A DNA stretch of 47,802 bases from Pseudomonadota bacterium (GTDB taxonomy: Bacteria; Pseudomonadota; Gammaproteobacteria; Xanthomonadales; Rhodanobacteraceae), in the NCBI GenBank assembly GCA_028873095.1, contig JAGWMU010000003.1, positions 1-47,802 on the forward strand. Direction: 5' to 3'. The translations under genes and the position numbers were made by a program. Position 1 is the first letter of the stretch. Each line of letters begins with the position of its first letter. The notes under the pieces were generated by a model. It had not been told where the DNA came from. It did no database searches and saw nothing but the letters and a program-made list of their open reading frames with translations. This document shows, piece by piece, positions 29,802 to 37,929 of this stretch.

Positions 29802-30557
29802 TCAGTTGCGCGACTGCAGCTTCGACAGCAGCCGCAGCAGTTCCAGGTACAGCCACACCAGGGTGACGATCAGGGCGAACGCGCCGTACCACTCCATGTA
29901 CTTCGGCGCGCGGGCGTTGACGCCCTGCTCGATCATGTCGAAGTCGAGGATCAGGTTGAGCGCGGCGATCACCACCACCACCGCGCTGAAGGCGATGCCC
30001 AGGCCGCTGGCGCCGTTGACGAAGCCCATCGAGTGGCCGAAGAAGCCCATCACCATGTTGGCCAGGTACAGCAACAGCACGCCGCCGGTGGCGGCGACCA
30101 CGCCGAGCTTGAATTTCTCGGTGGCGCGGATCAGCCCGCTGCGATAGGCCAGCAGCAGGGCGGCCATCACGCCGAAGGTGAGGCCGACGCCCTGCATCAC
30201 GATGCCGGGGTAGCGCATTTCGAAGATGGCCGAGATCGCGCCGATGAATACGCCCTCGACCAGCGCGTACAGCGGTGCGGTGACCGGCGCCCAGGTCTTC
30301 TTGAAGGTGGTGACGAGGGCGAGGACCAGGCCGCCGATGGCGCCGCCGATCATCAGTGGCGCCATCGCCGGCAGGCTGGCCGGGCCATGGAACTGGCCCC
30401 AGCTGAACATCGCGCCGACCAGCGCGAGGATCAGCAGCAGGCCGGTCTTGTTGACCGTGCCGTTGAGGGTCATCACCTGGTCGCCGTGCGACATGACGTC
30501 GCCGCTGGCGGCGTCGAGGAAGGTGTTCTTGTTGAGGGTCGGGTTGCCGCTTTGCAT
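29802..30557 (-). CDS. Bax inhibitor-1 / YccA family membrane protein
   Basis: A 251-residue membrane protein. After a polar N-terminus (MQSGNPTLNKNTFLDAASGD) there are seven hydrophobic segments, from GLLLILALVGAMFSWGQF to FALIVTLVWLYLELLRLLSK. The sequence ITRSGLIRATEKFKLGVVAA-type (RSGLIRATEKFKLGVVAATG) and the acidic pair region near LNLILDFDMIEQGVNA fit the Bax1-I/YccA group, whose members act in membrane stress or as pH-sensitive calcium leak channels. Two in-frame ATGs (30563 and 30557) follow GGGAG; 30557 has the better spacing (6-7 nt). Confidence 0.88.
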   Translation of the reverse strand: MQSGNPTLNKNTFLDAASGDVMSHGDQVMTLNGTVNKTGLLLILALVGAMFSWGQFHGPASLPAMAPLMIGGAIGGLVLALVTTFKKTWAPVTAPLYALVEGVFIGAISAIFEMRYPGIVMQGVGLTFGVMAALLLAYRSGLIRATEKFKLGVVAATGGVLLLYLANMVMGFFGHSMGFVNGASGLGIAFSAVVVVIAALNLILDFDMIEQGVNARAPKYMEWYGAFALIVTLVWLYLELLRLLSKLQSRN

Positions 30558-30691
30558 GATCATCTCCCTGGAATAGGCGAACCATCGTAGCCGGAGCCAC
30601 GTGTTGCCGGCCAGCCTGCGCGGATTCGCCGCTGCGCCGCAACACGGAAACTACGCGACAATATGACCCTGCCGAAGCCCGTGGAGTTCCG

Positions 30692-31609
30692 ATGAAGCCC
30701 GCCACCCTCCGTATCGCCACCCGCAAGAGCGCGCTCGCGCTGTGGCAGGCCGAACATGTCGCCGCCCTGCTGCGGGCGACGCATCCGGGACTGGCGGTGG
30801 AGCTGGTGCCGATGAGCACCCGCGGCGACGAGGTGCTCGACCAGCCGCTGGCCTCGATCGGCGGCAAGGGCCTGTTCCTGAAGGAACTGGAGGTGGCGAT
30901 GCTGGAAGGGCGCGCCGATCTGGCCGTGCATTCGCTGAAGGACGTCCCGGCGCAGCTGGAGCCGGGCTTCGCCTTGCCGGCGATCCTGCCGCGGGCGGAT
31001 GCGGCCGACGCCTTCGTCAGCAATCACCATGCCGACCTCAGCTCGCTGCCGCCGGGCGCGCGGGTGGGCACCTCGTCCTTGCGCCGGCAGGCGCAGTTGC
31101 GCGCGCTGCGCCCGGACCTGGTGCTGCTCGACCTGCGCGGCAATGTCGGCACGCGGCTGGGCAAGCTCGATGCCGGTGGCTACGACGCGATCGTGCTGGC
31201 CTGTGCCGGGCTGGAACGGCTGGGCCTGGCCTCGCGGATCCGCTCCCGGCTGGCCCCGCCCGACTGGCTGCCGGCGCCGGGGCAGGCGGCGGTCGCGATC
31301 GAGGCGCGCGAGGGCGACCATGCCGTGCTCGCCTTGCTGGCGGCGCTCGACGATGCCGACACGCGGCTGACGGTCGGTGCCGAACGCGCCATGAACCAGG
31401 CCCTGGGCGGCAGCTGCACGGTGCCGGTCGGCGCCTGGTGCGTGCTCGGCGAGCACGAGCTGCACCTGCGCGGCATGGTCGGCGACAGCGCCAGCGGCCG
31501 GCTGCTGCATGCGAAGGCCAGCGGGCCGACCGACCAACCCGAGTCACTCGGCCGCCAGGTGGCCGCGGCGCTGCTGGCGCAGGGCGCCGCCGCCCTGCTC
31601 GGGCCCTGA
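30692..31609 (+). CDS. hemC: Hydroxymethylbilane synthase (porphobilinogen deaminase)
   Basis: Polymerises four porphobilinogens to hydroxymethylbilane in haem and sirohaem synthesis. It is 305 residues. [16 protein letters not shown] opens domain 1. [18 protein letters not shown] includes the catalytic aspartate. [20 protein letters not shown] is the substrate-binding arginine loop. [15 protein letters not shown] holds the cysteine (residue 242) that carries the dipyrromethane cofactor. GACAATAT at 30657-30664 could be its -10 region. It is divergent from the Bax-inhibitor gene; no hemD follows in this window, unlike the hemCD arrangement of many proteobacteria. Confidence 0.96.
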   Translation: MKPATLRIATRKSALALWQAEHVAALLRATHPGLAVELVPMSTRGDEVLDQPLASIGGKGLFLKELEVAMLEGRADLAVHSLKDVPAQLEPGFALPAILPRADAADAFVSNHHADLSSLPPGARVGTSSLRRQAQLRALRPDLVLLDLRGNVGTRLGKLDAGGYDAIVLACAGLERLGLASRIRSRLAPPDWLPAPGQAAVAIEAREGDHAVLALLAALDDADTRLTVGAERAMNQALGGSCTVPVGAWCVLGEHELHLRGMVGDSASGRLLHAKASGPTDQPESLGRQVAAALLAQGAAALLGP

Positions 31610-31653
31610 GCCACGCCACCCCCGCGGCGCGCTCGCCCGGGCCAGGACGAAAT

Positions 31654-31681
31654 CGGCCCCGCCGCTCTCGCGACGGGGCCG
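31654..31681 (-). terminator. Hairpin terminator serving the DUF481 gene
   Basis: CGGCCCCG (31654-31661) pairs with CGGGGCCG (31674-31681). Read on the minus strand the stem is followed by ATTTCG, a short T-run, so it would end the minus-strand DUF481 transcript. It lies in the 97-bp convergent gap after hemC and could also slow read-through from hemC. Confidence 0.55.
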
Positions 31682-31706
31682 CTCCGGCCAGCCATGGCCG
31701 CTCGGA

Positions 31707-32519
31707 TCAGAGGCTGTAGACCAGGTTGGTCGTGGCCAGGGTATCGGTCTTCTTGGTGGCGGCCGTCACCGTGCTGTTGTGGCGCACCTGGAAACCGACC
31801 TTCAGGGCCAGCTTGCGGGTCATGCTGACGGCAATCCCCGCGTCATCCTGCAGGTAGGTGTTCTTGGAACCCGCTTCCGCCAGGAAGGTGTTTTCGAACG
31901 AGGTGTTGTCGGTGATCTTGAACTTGTAGTTGACCAGGCCACGGGCCACCACCTCGCCCTGGCTCGGCTGCACCTGCCGCAAGGTCACGCCGTTGACGAC
32001 CACGTTCGCGTCGGCCGGACGGTAGCGCTTGTAACCCGGACCGATTTCGAACGACAACTCGTTGCGGTCGTCCTTCAGCGCGATGTAGCCGTAACCCAGC
32101 GAGACCACGCCCTGCCACAGGTTGGCGCCGAAGTCGTCGTGCTCGTAGCGCGCCGCGCCGACGATGTAGCTGCGCGTGTCCAGCTTCAGGCCGACCGAGG
32201 CGCCGGCGTCATAGCGGTTGGCGGTGGTATTGAACTGGTCGATCGTGGTGCCGGCCGCGTCGACCACCTTCTGCTGGCTCTTCGCGCGCAGGGCGTCGAT
32301 GTAGAAGTTGTTCTTCCACTGGTCGTTTTCCTGGCTCAGCCCCAGCTTGGCGTTGAGGTTCTGCGAGCGCGAATTGCCGGTGGTCGAGGCGAAGCCGAAT
32401 TCGCCCGAGCCGGTCCAGCCGCCGGTGTTGGCAGCGGCCGCGGGTGCCGCATCCTGCGCCTGCACTGCAAAGGTGGCGATGGTGGCCAGCAGCACGCTGG
32501 CAATCAGGGTCTTCTTCAT
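31707..32519 (-). CDS. DUF481 outer-membrane beta-barrel protein
   Basis: A 270-residue exported protein. The signal peptide is MKKTLIASVLLATIATFAVQ with cleavage near AQA-QDA. The mature part alternates short amphipathic strands with aromatic girdles and ends in LATTNLVYSL, a C-terminal strand closed by a hydrophobic residue as in barrel proteins. GEFGFASTTGNSRSQNLNAK is the usual N-terminal pattern of the DUF481/YdiY family ('salt-induced outer membrane protein'). ATG 32519 is preferred over 32531 because GGA is suitably placed and the signal peptide starts at once. Family function is not established beyond an envelope role. Confidence 0.85.
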   Translation of the reverse strand: MKKTLIASVLLATIATFAVQAQDAAPAAAANTGGWTGSGEFGFASTTGNSRSQNLNAKLGLSQENDQWKNNFYIDALRAKSQQKVVDAAGTTIDQFNTTANRYDAGASVGLKLDTRSYIVGAARYEHDDFGANLWQGVVSLGYGYIALKDDRNELSFEIGPGYKRYRPADANVVVNGVTLRQVQPSQGEVVARGLVNYKFKITDNTSFENTFLAEAGSKNTYLQDDAGIAVSMTRKLALKVGFQVRHNSTVTAATKKTDTLATTNLVYSL

Positions 32520-32692
32520 CGTGGCGTCCATTTGTTAAAGATTGGTGAGTTGGCCACGATAGCGGAGCCGATTGAACTTGCAATGAACGGCTCGCGCCGT
32601 GGTCCCGCCCACGACCGCCCTCGCACGACTTGTGACCGGCCCGGGCCGCCGCCATGCTACGAGAGCCCTTTCCTCGACATGCCGACGCCACC

Positions 32693-33670
32693 ATGGATCG
32701 CTACGAACGCATATTGAGCCTGCACCGGCTCCTGAAGTCCGCGCACTACCCGATTCCGCTGCCACGCCTGCTCAGCGAGCTGGAATGTTCGCGCGCCACG
32801 CTGTACCGCGATGTCGCCTTCCTGCGCGACGCGCTGGGCGCGCCGATCGAAAGCGCCGGCACCGACCAGGCCGCCTTTCGCTATGCGGCGGGCGAGGCCG
32901 AGAAATTCGAGCTCCCCGGCTTGTGGCTGACCTCGGACGAGCTGGCCTCGTTGCTGGCGCTGAACGAATTGATCGCCCGTTCCGGCCCGGGCGTGCTGGC
33001 CGGCGCGCTGGCGCCGTTCAAGGCGCGCATCGAAGGGCTGCTGTCGCATCACGATAGCGGCAAGGCCTTGCCGATCGAACGCATCCGGGTGATTCCCTGG
33101 GGCGAGCGCAAGCTCGACCAGCAGGTGTTCCGCATCGTCGCCGGCGCGGTGCTGGAACGCAGGCAGCTGCGTTTCCGTTATCGCGCGCGCACCACCAATG
33201 CCGACAGCCGCCGCACCGTGTCGCCGCAGCGGCTGACCCACTACCGCGACAACTGGTACCTCGATGTGTGGGATCACGACCGCGAGGCGCTGCGCAGTTT
33301 CGCGGTCGATCGCATCGCCGAGGCCAGCGCGCTGGATACGCCGGCGATCGACGTGGTCGAGTCCGACCTGAACGAGTTGCTCGCCTCCAGCTACGGCATC
33401 TTCGCCGGCAAGCCCAAGGCCTGGGCCACGCTCCGCTTTTCCGCCCACGCCGCGCGCTGGGTCGCCGACGAGCACTGGCATTCGCAGCAGAAGGGCGAAT
33501 GGCTGGCCGATGGCCGCTACGAGCTGAAGCTGCCGTACTCCAACTCCAAGGAGCTGCTGATGGACGTGCTCAAGTACGGCCCGGACGCCGAGGTGGTGGC
33601 GCCGCTGCCGCTGCGCGAGGAAATGAAGATCCTGTTGCAGCTGGCGCTGGGTGGCTACGCCCAGGCATAG
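32693..33670 (+). CDS. WYL-domain transcriptional regulator (YafY type)
   Basis: A 325-residue regulator. It has an N-terminal HTH_11 domain (DRYERILSLHRLLKSAHYPI, then LLSELECSRATLYRDVAFLR as recognition region). A central WYL ligand domain (RQLRFRYRARTTNADSRRTV, then RLTHYRDNWYLDVWDHDREA and LRSFAVDRI) and a WCX C-terminal domain (ATLRFSAHAARWVADEHWHS) follow. WYL proteins bind nucleic-acid ligands or other small molecules and control DNA-damage, phage-defence or metabolic genes. No defence island adjoins here. It is divergent from the DUF481 gene across 173 bp and convergent with the SLC13 gene, whose stop is 13 bp away. Confidence 0.92.
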   Translation: MDRYERILSLHRLLKSAHYPIPLPRLLSELECSRATLYRDVAFLRDALGAPIESAGTDQAAFRYAAGEAEKFELPGLWLTSDELASLLALNELIARSGPGVLAGALAPFKARIEGLLSHHDSGKALPIERIRVIPWGERKLDQQVFRIVAGAVLERRQLRFRYRARTTNADSRRTVSPQRLTHYRDNWYLDVWDHDREALRSFAVDRIAEASALDTPAIDVVESDLNELLASSYGIFAGKPKAWATLRFSAHAARWVADEHWHSQQKGEWLADGRYELKLPYSNSKELLMDVLKYGPDAEVVAPLPLREEMKILLQLALGGYAQA

Positions 33671-33683
33671 GCAGCGTGTCGTC

Positions 33684-35456
33684 CTATTGCGGCGGGTGGA
33701 ACGGCCAGAAGTGCGGGATCAGCCACATCGACAAGCCGCAGAACATCAGGATCAACGGAATGCCCACCTTCATGAAGTCGATGAAGCGGTAACCGCCGGC
33801 GTAATAGACCATCGTATTGGTCGGATAGCCGACCGGCGTGGCAAACGAGGTGGCCGCGGCGAACGCCACCGCGATCACGAACGGGCGCGGGTCGGCATGC
33901 ACCGCCTGCGCCACCGAGGCGGCGATGCCGACCATCAGCACCACCGAGGGGTTGTGCCCCATCAACTCGGTGAGCAGGGCGGTCATCAGGTAGATCATCA
34001 GCAATGCCGCCAGCGGGCCGTGGTCGCCGACCAGGTCCATGCCCAACTGCACCACGTGGATCGCCAGGCCGGTGTTTTCGATCGCGATGCCCAAGGGCAG
34101 GATCGCGCCGAGCAGGATGATGATCTTCCAGTCGATGCCCTCGTAGACGTCCTTGCGGCCGAAGCAGCCGGTGAGCGCCATCGCGGTGACCCCGCAGATC
34201 GCGGCGATCGGAATCGGCAGCCAGTGCAGGCCGGAGAGCAGCACCACCCCGACCATGATCGCCACCGCCACCAGCGCCTTGCGCGGGGTGCGCCGCGCAT
34301 CCTCGCGCTCGGTCAGCACGATGAAGGCCTCCTCGGCACGCAGCTGCGACATGCGGTCCTCGTCGACCAGCACCATCAGCACGTCGCCCACCGCCAGGCT
34401 GACGTCGCTGAGCTTGTCGCGCAGCACCACGCCACGCCGGTGGATGGCCAGCAAGGTGGCGTCGTAGCGCCAGCCGATCCCCGACTCGGCAAAGCGGCGG
34501 CCCTCGATCGCGCTGCCCGGCGCGACGATCATCTCGGTCAGCACGCGGGGGCGTTCGTTGGCCTGGTCGTAGTGCTGTTCCGGCGCGTTGCGCAGGCGGG
34601 CGCCGCGGCGGAACTCCTCGAGTTTCTGCCAGTCGCCGCGCACCAGCAGCACGTCGCCGGCGGCCAGCTGCTGCGAGCGCGGCGACCACATGCGCCGCTC
34701 GCCGCGCAGCAGCTCCAGCGGGTACACGCCGAATTTCTCGCCCAGCCCGGCGTCGGCGATCATCTTGCCGACCAGCGGGGAGTCGGCGGTGAGTTCCAGT
34801 TCGGTGACGTACTTGCCGATCTCCAGCTCCTCCGGCATCTGCGTCTCGATGTGCTGCGGCAGCAGCCAGCGCCCCACCAGCATCAGGTAGACGATGCCGG
34901 CCATGCCAAGCAGGGCGCCCAGCGGCGTCATCTCGAACACCCCGATCGGCAACAGCCCCTGCTTTTGCGCCAGGCTGTCGGCGAGCAGGTTGGAGGAGGT
35001 GCCGATCAGCGTGCACACGCCGCCCATCTGCGCGGCGAACGCCATCGGCATCAGCACGCGCGCCGGCGAAGTATGGGTGCGCTGGCACACCCGCAGGGTC
35101 AGCGGCAGGAAGGTGGCCACCAGGGCGATGTTCTTGATGAAGGCGCCCAGCGGGGCGATCACCAGCATCACCGCCAGGGTCAGCAGCCAGGGCTGGCGTA
35201 TCTTCATCAGCAACCGGCTCAGCGGCTCCAGCGCGCCGGAGCGCTCGATGCCCAGGCTCAGCGCGAACATCGCCGCCACCGTCACGGTGGCCTCGTTGCT
35301 GAAGCCGGACAGCGCCTCGGCGGGACTGACGATGCCCAGGATCACCAGCGCCGCCAGCGCGATCAGCGCCACCAGGTCGATGCGCACCTTCTCGCTGGCA
35401 AACAGCACCATCGCCATGACGATCACCGCCATCGTGGCCCATGCCTGCCAGCTCAT
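33684..35456 (-). CDS. SLC13-family permease with two RCK_C domains
   Basis: A 590-residue transporter. N-terminal helices (MSWQAWATMAVIVMAMVLFA, then LVALIALAALVILGIV) precede the first SLC13 motif (QMGGVCTLIGTSSNLLADSL). Two cytosolic RCK_C/TrkA-C modules occupy about residues 205-385 (VTELELTADSPLVGKMIADA; RVLTEMIVAPGSAIEGRRFA). The second helical half contains IILLGAILPLGIAIENTGLA and AAATSFATPVGYPTNTMVYY, the paired SNT/TNT signatures. Such proteins move dicarboxylates, sulfate or similar anions with sodium or protons; the substrate is not predictable. The ATG at 35456 overlaps the stop of a 20-codon leader ORF. Confidence 0.92.
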   Translation of the reverse strand: MSWQAWATMAVIVMAMVLFASEKVRIDLVALIALAALVILGIVSPAEALSGFSNEATVTVAAMFALSLGIERSGALEPLSRLLMKIRQPWLLTLAVMLVIAPLGAFIKNIALVATFLPLTLRVCQRTHTSPARVLMPMAFAAQMGGVCTLIGTSSNLLADSLAQKQGLLPIGVFEMTPLGALLGMAGIVYLMLVGRWLLPQHIETQMPEELEIGKYVTELELTADSPLVGKMIADAGLGEKFGVYPLELLRGERRMWSPRSQQLAAGDVLLVRGDWQKLEEFRRGARLRNAPEQHYDQANERPRVLTEMIVAPGSAIEGRRFAESGIGWRYDATLLAIHRRGVVLRDKLSDVSLAVGDVLMVLVDEDRMSQLRAEEAFIVLTEREDARRTPRKALVAVAIMVGVVLLSGLHWLPIPIAAICGVTAMALTGCFGRKDVYEGIDWKIIILLGAILPLGIAIENTGLAIHVVQLGMDLVGDHGPLAALLMIYLMTALLTELMGHNPSVVLMVGIAASVAQAVHADPRPFVIAVAFAAATSFATPVGYPTNTMVYYAGGYRFIDFMKVGIPLILMFCGLSMWLIPHFWPFHPPQ

Positions 35457-35515
35457 GCGCGTACGCCCTCGGCATCGCGGTACGGCGTGCTCATGGATTC
35501 CTCGGTCTTGCTCAT
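35453..35515 (-). CDS. Candidate 20-codon leader peptide coupled to the SLC13 gene
   Basis: A short ORF starting MSKTEESMSTPYRDAEGVRA at an ATG with GGAG 5 nt upstream (a better ribosome binding site than that of the downstream gene). Its TGA overlaps the permease ATG as ATGA. The arrangement suggests that ribosomes reach the permease by termination-reinitiation. The peptide has no evident regulatory codon run. It could also be the remnant of a longer N-terminus, or chance; comparative data would settle it. Confidence 0.5.
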   Translation of the reverse strand: MSKTEESMSTPYRDAEGVRA

Positions 35516-35670
35516 GCCTGCTCCGGGTCTTGCCGTCGTTCGGCCTGACCCCCATCCTAACCGCGGGCGCGCAAGCTGTATCGAGTGCCATGCCTTTTTG
35601 CGCCGTCCGGCCGTGCTGCGCGCCGCGAAAGCACGGGCGCCATCCATGCATGCCGTGACCGGAGTCGTCC

Positions 35671-36618
35671 ATGAGCCCGCCGCAAGCCGTCACCGAAACG
35701 ACACCGCCAGAGCGTGCGGCCGACCCCGCCAAGCCGACCGTTGCGCTGGCCCTGGGCGCCGGCGGCGCCAAGGGCCTGGCCCACATCGGCGTGATCGAGG
35801 AGCTCGAGGCGCAGGGCTTCCAGATCGTGGCCATCGCCGGCACCTCGATGGGCGCGCTGATCGGCGGCATCCACGCCATGGGCAAGCTCGACGTCTATCG
35901 CGACTGGGTCTGTGCGCTGGCCAAGCTGGATGTGCTGCGGCTGGTCGACTGGACCTTTTCCGGCGGTGGCCTGATCAAGGGCGAGCGCATCATCGGCACC
36001 CTGCGCGGCCTGATCGGCGATACCCAGATCGAGGAGTTGCCGCTGTCCTTCACCGCGGTGGCCACGGACCTCGACCGCGGACGCGAGGTATGGCTGAGCC
36101 ACGGCAGCCTGTTCGACGCGATACGCGCCTCGATTTCGGTGCCCACCGTATTTCGCCCGCACGCTCTGCATGGCAGGCGGCTGGTCGACGGCGCCTTGCT
36201 CAACCCGGTGCCGGTGACCCCGCTGATCGGCGCCCGCGCCGACTACGTGTTTGCGGTCAGCGTGGATGGCGTGGCCGAGGCCACTCTCGAGGCGCCGCCG
36301 CGCGAAGCGGTCGACGAGGGCGGTTATCGACACCGGATCAGCGACTTCATCAACCGCCTCATGCCGCAGGGGGAACCCCGGCCGCGCGCGCAGGGCACGC
36401 TCGATACCCTGACCCAGGCGATGGACCTGATGCAGGCCAACCTGGCACGCCTGCGGCTGGCCGCCTACGCCCCGGACCTGCTGATCGAGATGCCGCGCAA
36501 CATCGCCAGCGTCTACGAGTTCTACCGCGCCCGCGAACTGATCGAACGCGGCCGCCTGCAGACGCGCGCCGCGCTGCGCGACTGGGCCGCGCCGGATGGG
36601 CCGCAGCGCTCACCCTGA
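35671..36618 (+). CDS. Patatin-like phospholipase (RssA family)
   Basis: A 315-residue serine acyl hydrolase. The oxyanion loop is ALALGAGGAKGLAHIGVIEE, the nucleophile elbow is IAGTSMGALIGGIHAMG with Ser59, and the dyad aspartate is in RRLVDGALLNPVPV (Asp173). TAVATDLDRGREVWLSHGSL is the typical bacterial RssA/YlbK-like middle region. There is no signal peptide, so it probably acts in the cytosol on lipids or acyl-CoA. The C-terminal ~75 residues are helical and basic. It is divergent from the permease gene (about 155 bp from the leader ORF) and convergent with the DUF488 gene. Confidence 0.92.
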   Translation: MSPPQAVTETTPPERAADPAKPTVALALGAGGAKGLAHIGVIEELEAQGFQIVAIAGTSMGALIGGIHAMGKLDVYRDWVCALAKLDVLRLVDWTFSGGGLIKGERIIGTLRGLIGDTQIEELPLSFTAVATDLDRGREVWLSHGSLFDAIRASISVPTVFRPHALHGRRLVDGALLNPVPVTPLIGARADYVFAVSVDGVAEATLEAPPREAVDEGGYRHRISDFINRLMPQGEPRPRAQGTLDTLTQAMDLMQANLARLRLAAYAPDLLIEMPRNIASVYEFYRARELIERGRLQTRAALRDWAAPDGPQRSP

Positions 36619-36631
36619 GACGTCGCCGGCT

Positions 36632-37000
36632 TCAGCGCGGGCCGTGCGTGCGCAGCCAGCCGTCGAGATACGACTTCAGCGCGACTGCGTTGTTGTGCTC
36701 CTCGTCGCGCGCCGAATAGAGCAGGGTAAGCGGGTGCCGGGTGCTGCGCTCGGCCAGCGGACGCCATTGTTCGGCCAGTCCGTCCAGCTCGCCAGCGTAG
36801 CGGTGGCGAAACCCTTCCCAGCGCGAAGGTTCGTGCCCGAACCACTGGCGCAGGGTGGTGGACGGCGCCAGCTCCTTCGCCCACTGGTCCAGCAGCGCCG
36901 CGTCCTTCTTCAGGCCGCGCGGCCACAGGCGGTCGACCAGGACGCGGAAACCGTCGGCCTTCGCCACTGGCTCGTAGACACGCTTGACGAGTATGCCCAT
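36632..37000 (-). CDS. DUF488-family protein
   Basis: A 122-residue cytosolic protein. KRVYEPVAKADGFRVLVDRL followed by WPRGLKKDAALLDQWAKELA is the hallmark of the DUF488 (YeaO-like) family, and LTLLYSARDEEHNNAVALKS the C-terminal signature. The molecular role is not established. The ATG at 37000 follows GGGAGATCCTGTC on the minus strand. It lies 76 bp downstream of the glycosyltransferase gene on the same strand and could be co-transcribed with it. Confidence 0.88.
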   Translation of the reverse strand: MGILVKRVYEPVAKADGFRVLVDRLWPRGLKKDAALLDQWAKELAPSTTLRQWFGHEPSRWEGFRHRYAGELDGLAEQWRPLAERSTRHPLTLLYSARDEEHNNAVALKSYLDGWLRTHGPR

Positions 37001-37076
37001 GACAGGATCTCCCTGGCGGAAGATCCCCAGCATACGACGATGGCGCTGGCGGAATGTGACGAGGCGCCCGCGCGGA

Positions 37077-37793
37077 TCAGAGTTCCTCGACCCGGGTCAC
37101 CTTGGCGCGGCGCATCAGCCAGGCCACCCCGCGCAGGTCGGCCAGGCCCACCCACAGCCGATCGAGCATGCCGTACTTGGACACGCCCGCGGTGCGCGGC
37201 CGATGGCCGACCGGCACGCTCTGGCTGGCGAAGCCGGCGCGCTTGACCAGCGCCGGCAGGTAGCGGTGCATGTGGTCGAAGTAGGGCAGGCGCAGGAACA
37301 CCTCGCGGTCGAACAGTTTCAGGCCGCAACCGGTGTCCGGGGTGGAGTCGCGCAGCATGCGCGAGCGCACCGCGTTGGCCACCTTCGAGGAGATGCGCTT
37401 GTTGAAGCTGTCGCGGCGGGTGGTGCGCCAGCCGGCGAATAGGCGCGTCTGCGCCTGCGCCGCATCGCGTGCCGCCAGCAATTTGCGGATGTCGGCGGGG
37501 TCGTTCTGGCCGTCGCCGTCCAGCGTGGCGATCCACGGCGAGGCCGCCGCGCGCACGCCGTTCCACACCGCGGTGCTCTGCCCGCTGCGGGTGACGTGGT
37601 GCAGCACGCGCAGCTCCGGGTGCAGCGCCTTCTGCGCGGTGAGCACGGCGCGGCTGTCGTCGCTGGAATCGTCGTCGACATAGATCACTTCATAGTCGGC
37701 CTGGCCGCGCAGGGCAGCGGCGATTTCGGCGAGCAGCGGCGGAATGTTGTCGCGCTCGTTGAACACGGGAACGACGACGGAGAGTTGCGGCAT
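37077..37793 (-). CDS. Family 2 glycosyltransferase (dolichol-phosphate mannose synthase-like)
   Basis: A 238-residue GT-A fold glycosyltransferase. LSVVVPVFNERDNIPPLLAE opens the nucleotide-sugar domain. YEVIYVDDDSSDDSRAVL and ATLDGDGQNDPADIRKLL carry the metal-binding aspartates (DxD-type DGDGQND). GCGLKLFDREVFLRLPYFDH and RPRTAGVSKYGMLDRLWVGL are typical of the polyprenyl-phosphate glycosyltransferase branch. There are no C-terminal transmembrane helices, unlike ArnC/GtrB. It would move a sugar from a nucleotide to a polyprenyl phosphate. ATG 37793 gives the canonical start; an upstream in-frame ATG at 37904 is unlikely. Confidence 0.87.
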   Translation of the reverse strand: MPQLSVVVPVFNERDNIPPLLAEIAAALRGQADYEVIYVDDDSSDDSRAVLTAQKALHPELRVLHHVTRSGQSTAVWNGVRAAASPWIATLDGDGQNDPADIRKLLAARDAAQAQTRLFAGWRTTRRDSFNKRISSKVANAVRSRMLRDSTPDTGCGLKLFDREVFLRLPYFDHMHRYLPALVKRAGFASQSVPVGHRPRTAGVSKYGMLDRLWVGLADLRGVAWLMRRAKVTRVEEL

Positions 37794-37841
37794 GTCGATA
37801 ACCTTGCGTGTGGTGCGGGGCGATGCGGGCAGAGATGGTGT

Positions 37842-37914
37842 GTGAAGAGGAGTGCGGAGTGAGAAGAGGTGTTGTGCCGGCCATACCTCTCTCTCGCTGC
37901 TCACTCCTCTTCAC
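37842..37914. repeat. Inverted repeat between parB and the glycosyltransferase gene
   Basis: GTGAAGAGGAGTG (37842-37854) is perfectly repeated in reverse complement at 37902-37914, and shorter purine-rich copies (GGAGTGAGAAGAGG) lie between. The left-hand strand is purine-rich and the right-hand strand pyrimidine-rich. It may form a long-loop hairpin in the minus-strand transcript after parB, but there is no T-tract. It occupies the 136-bp gap after the parB stop. Confidence 0.5.
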
Positions 37915-37929
37915 TCACTCCTGCTTCTT

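Noticed and set aside
33651-36719. Open frame of about 1020 codons on the plus strand across the permease
   Set aside because: It is antisense to the SLC13 gene and out of frame with the patatin gene; composition is His/Gln/Arg-rich without domains.
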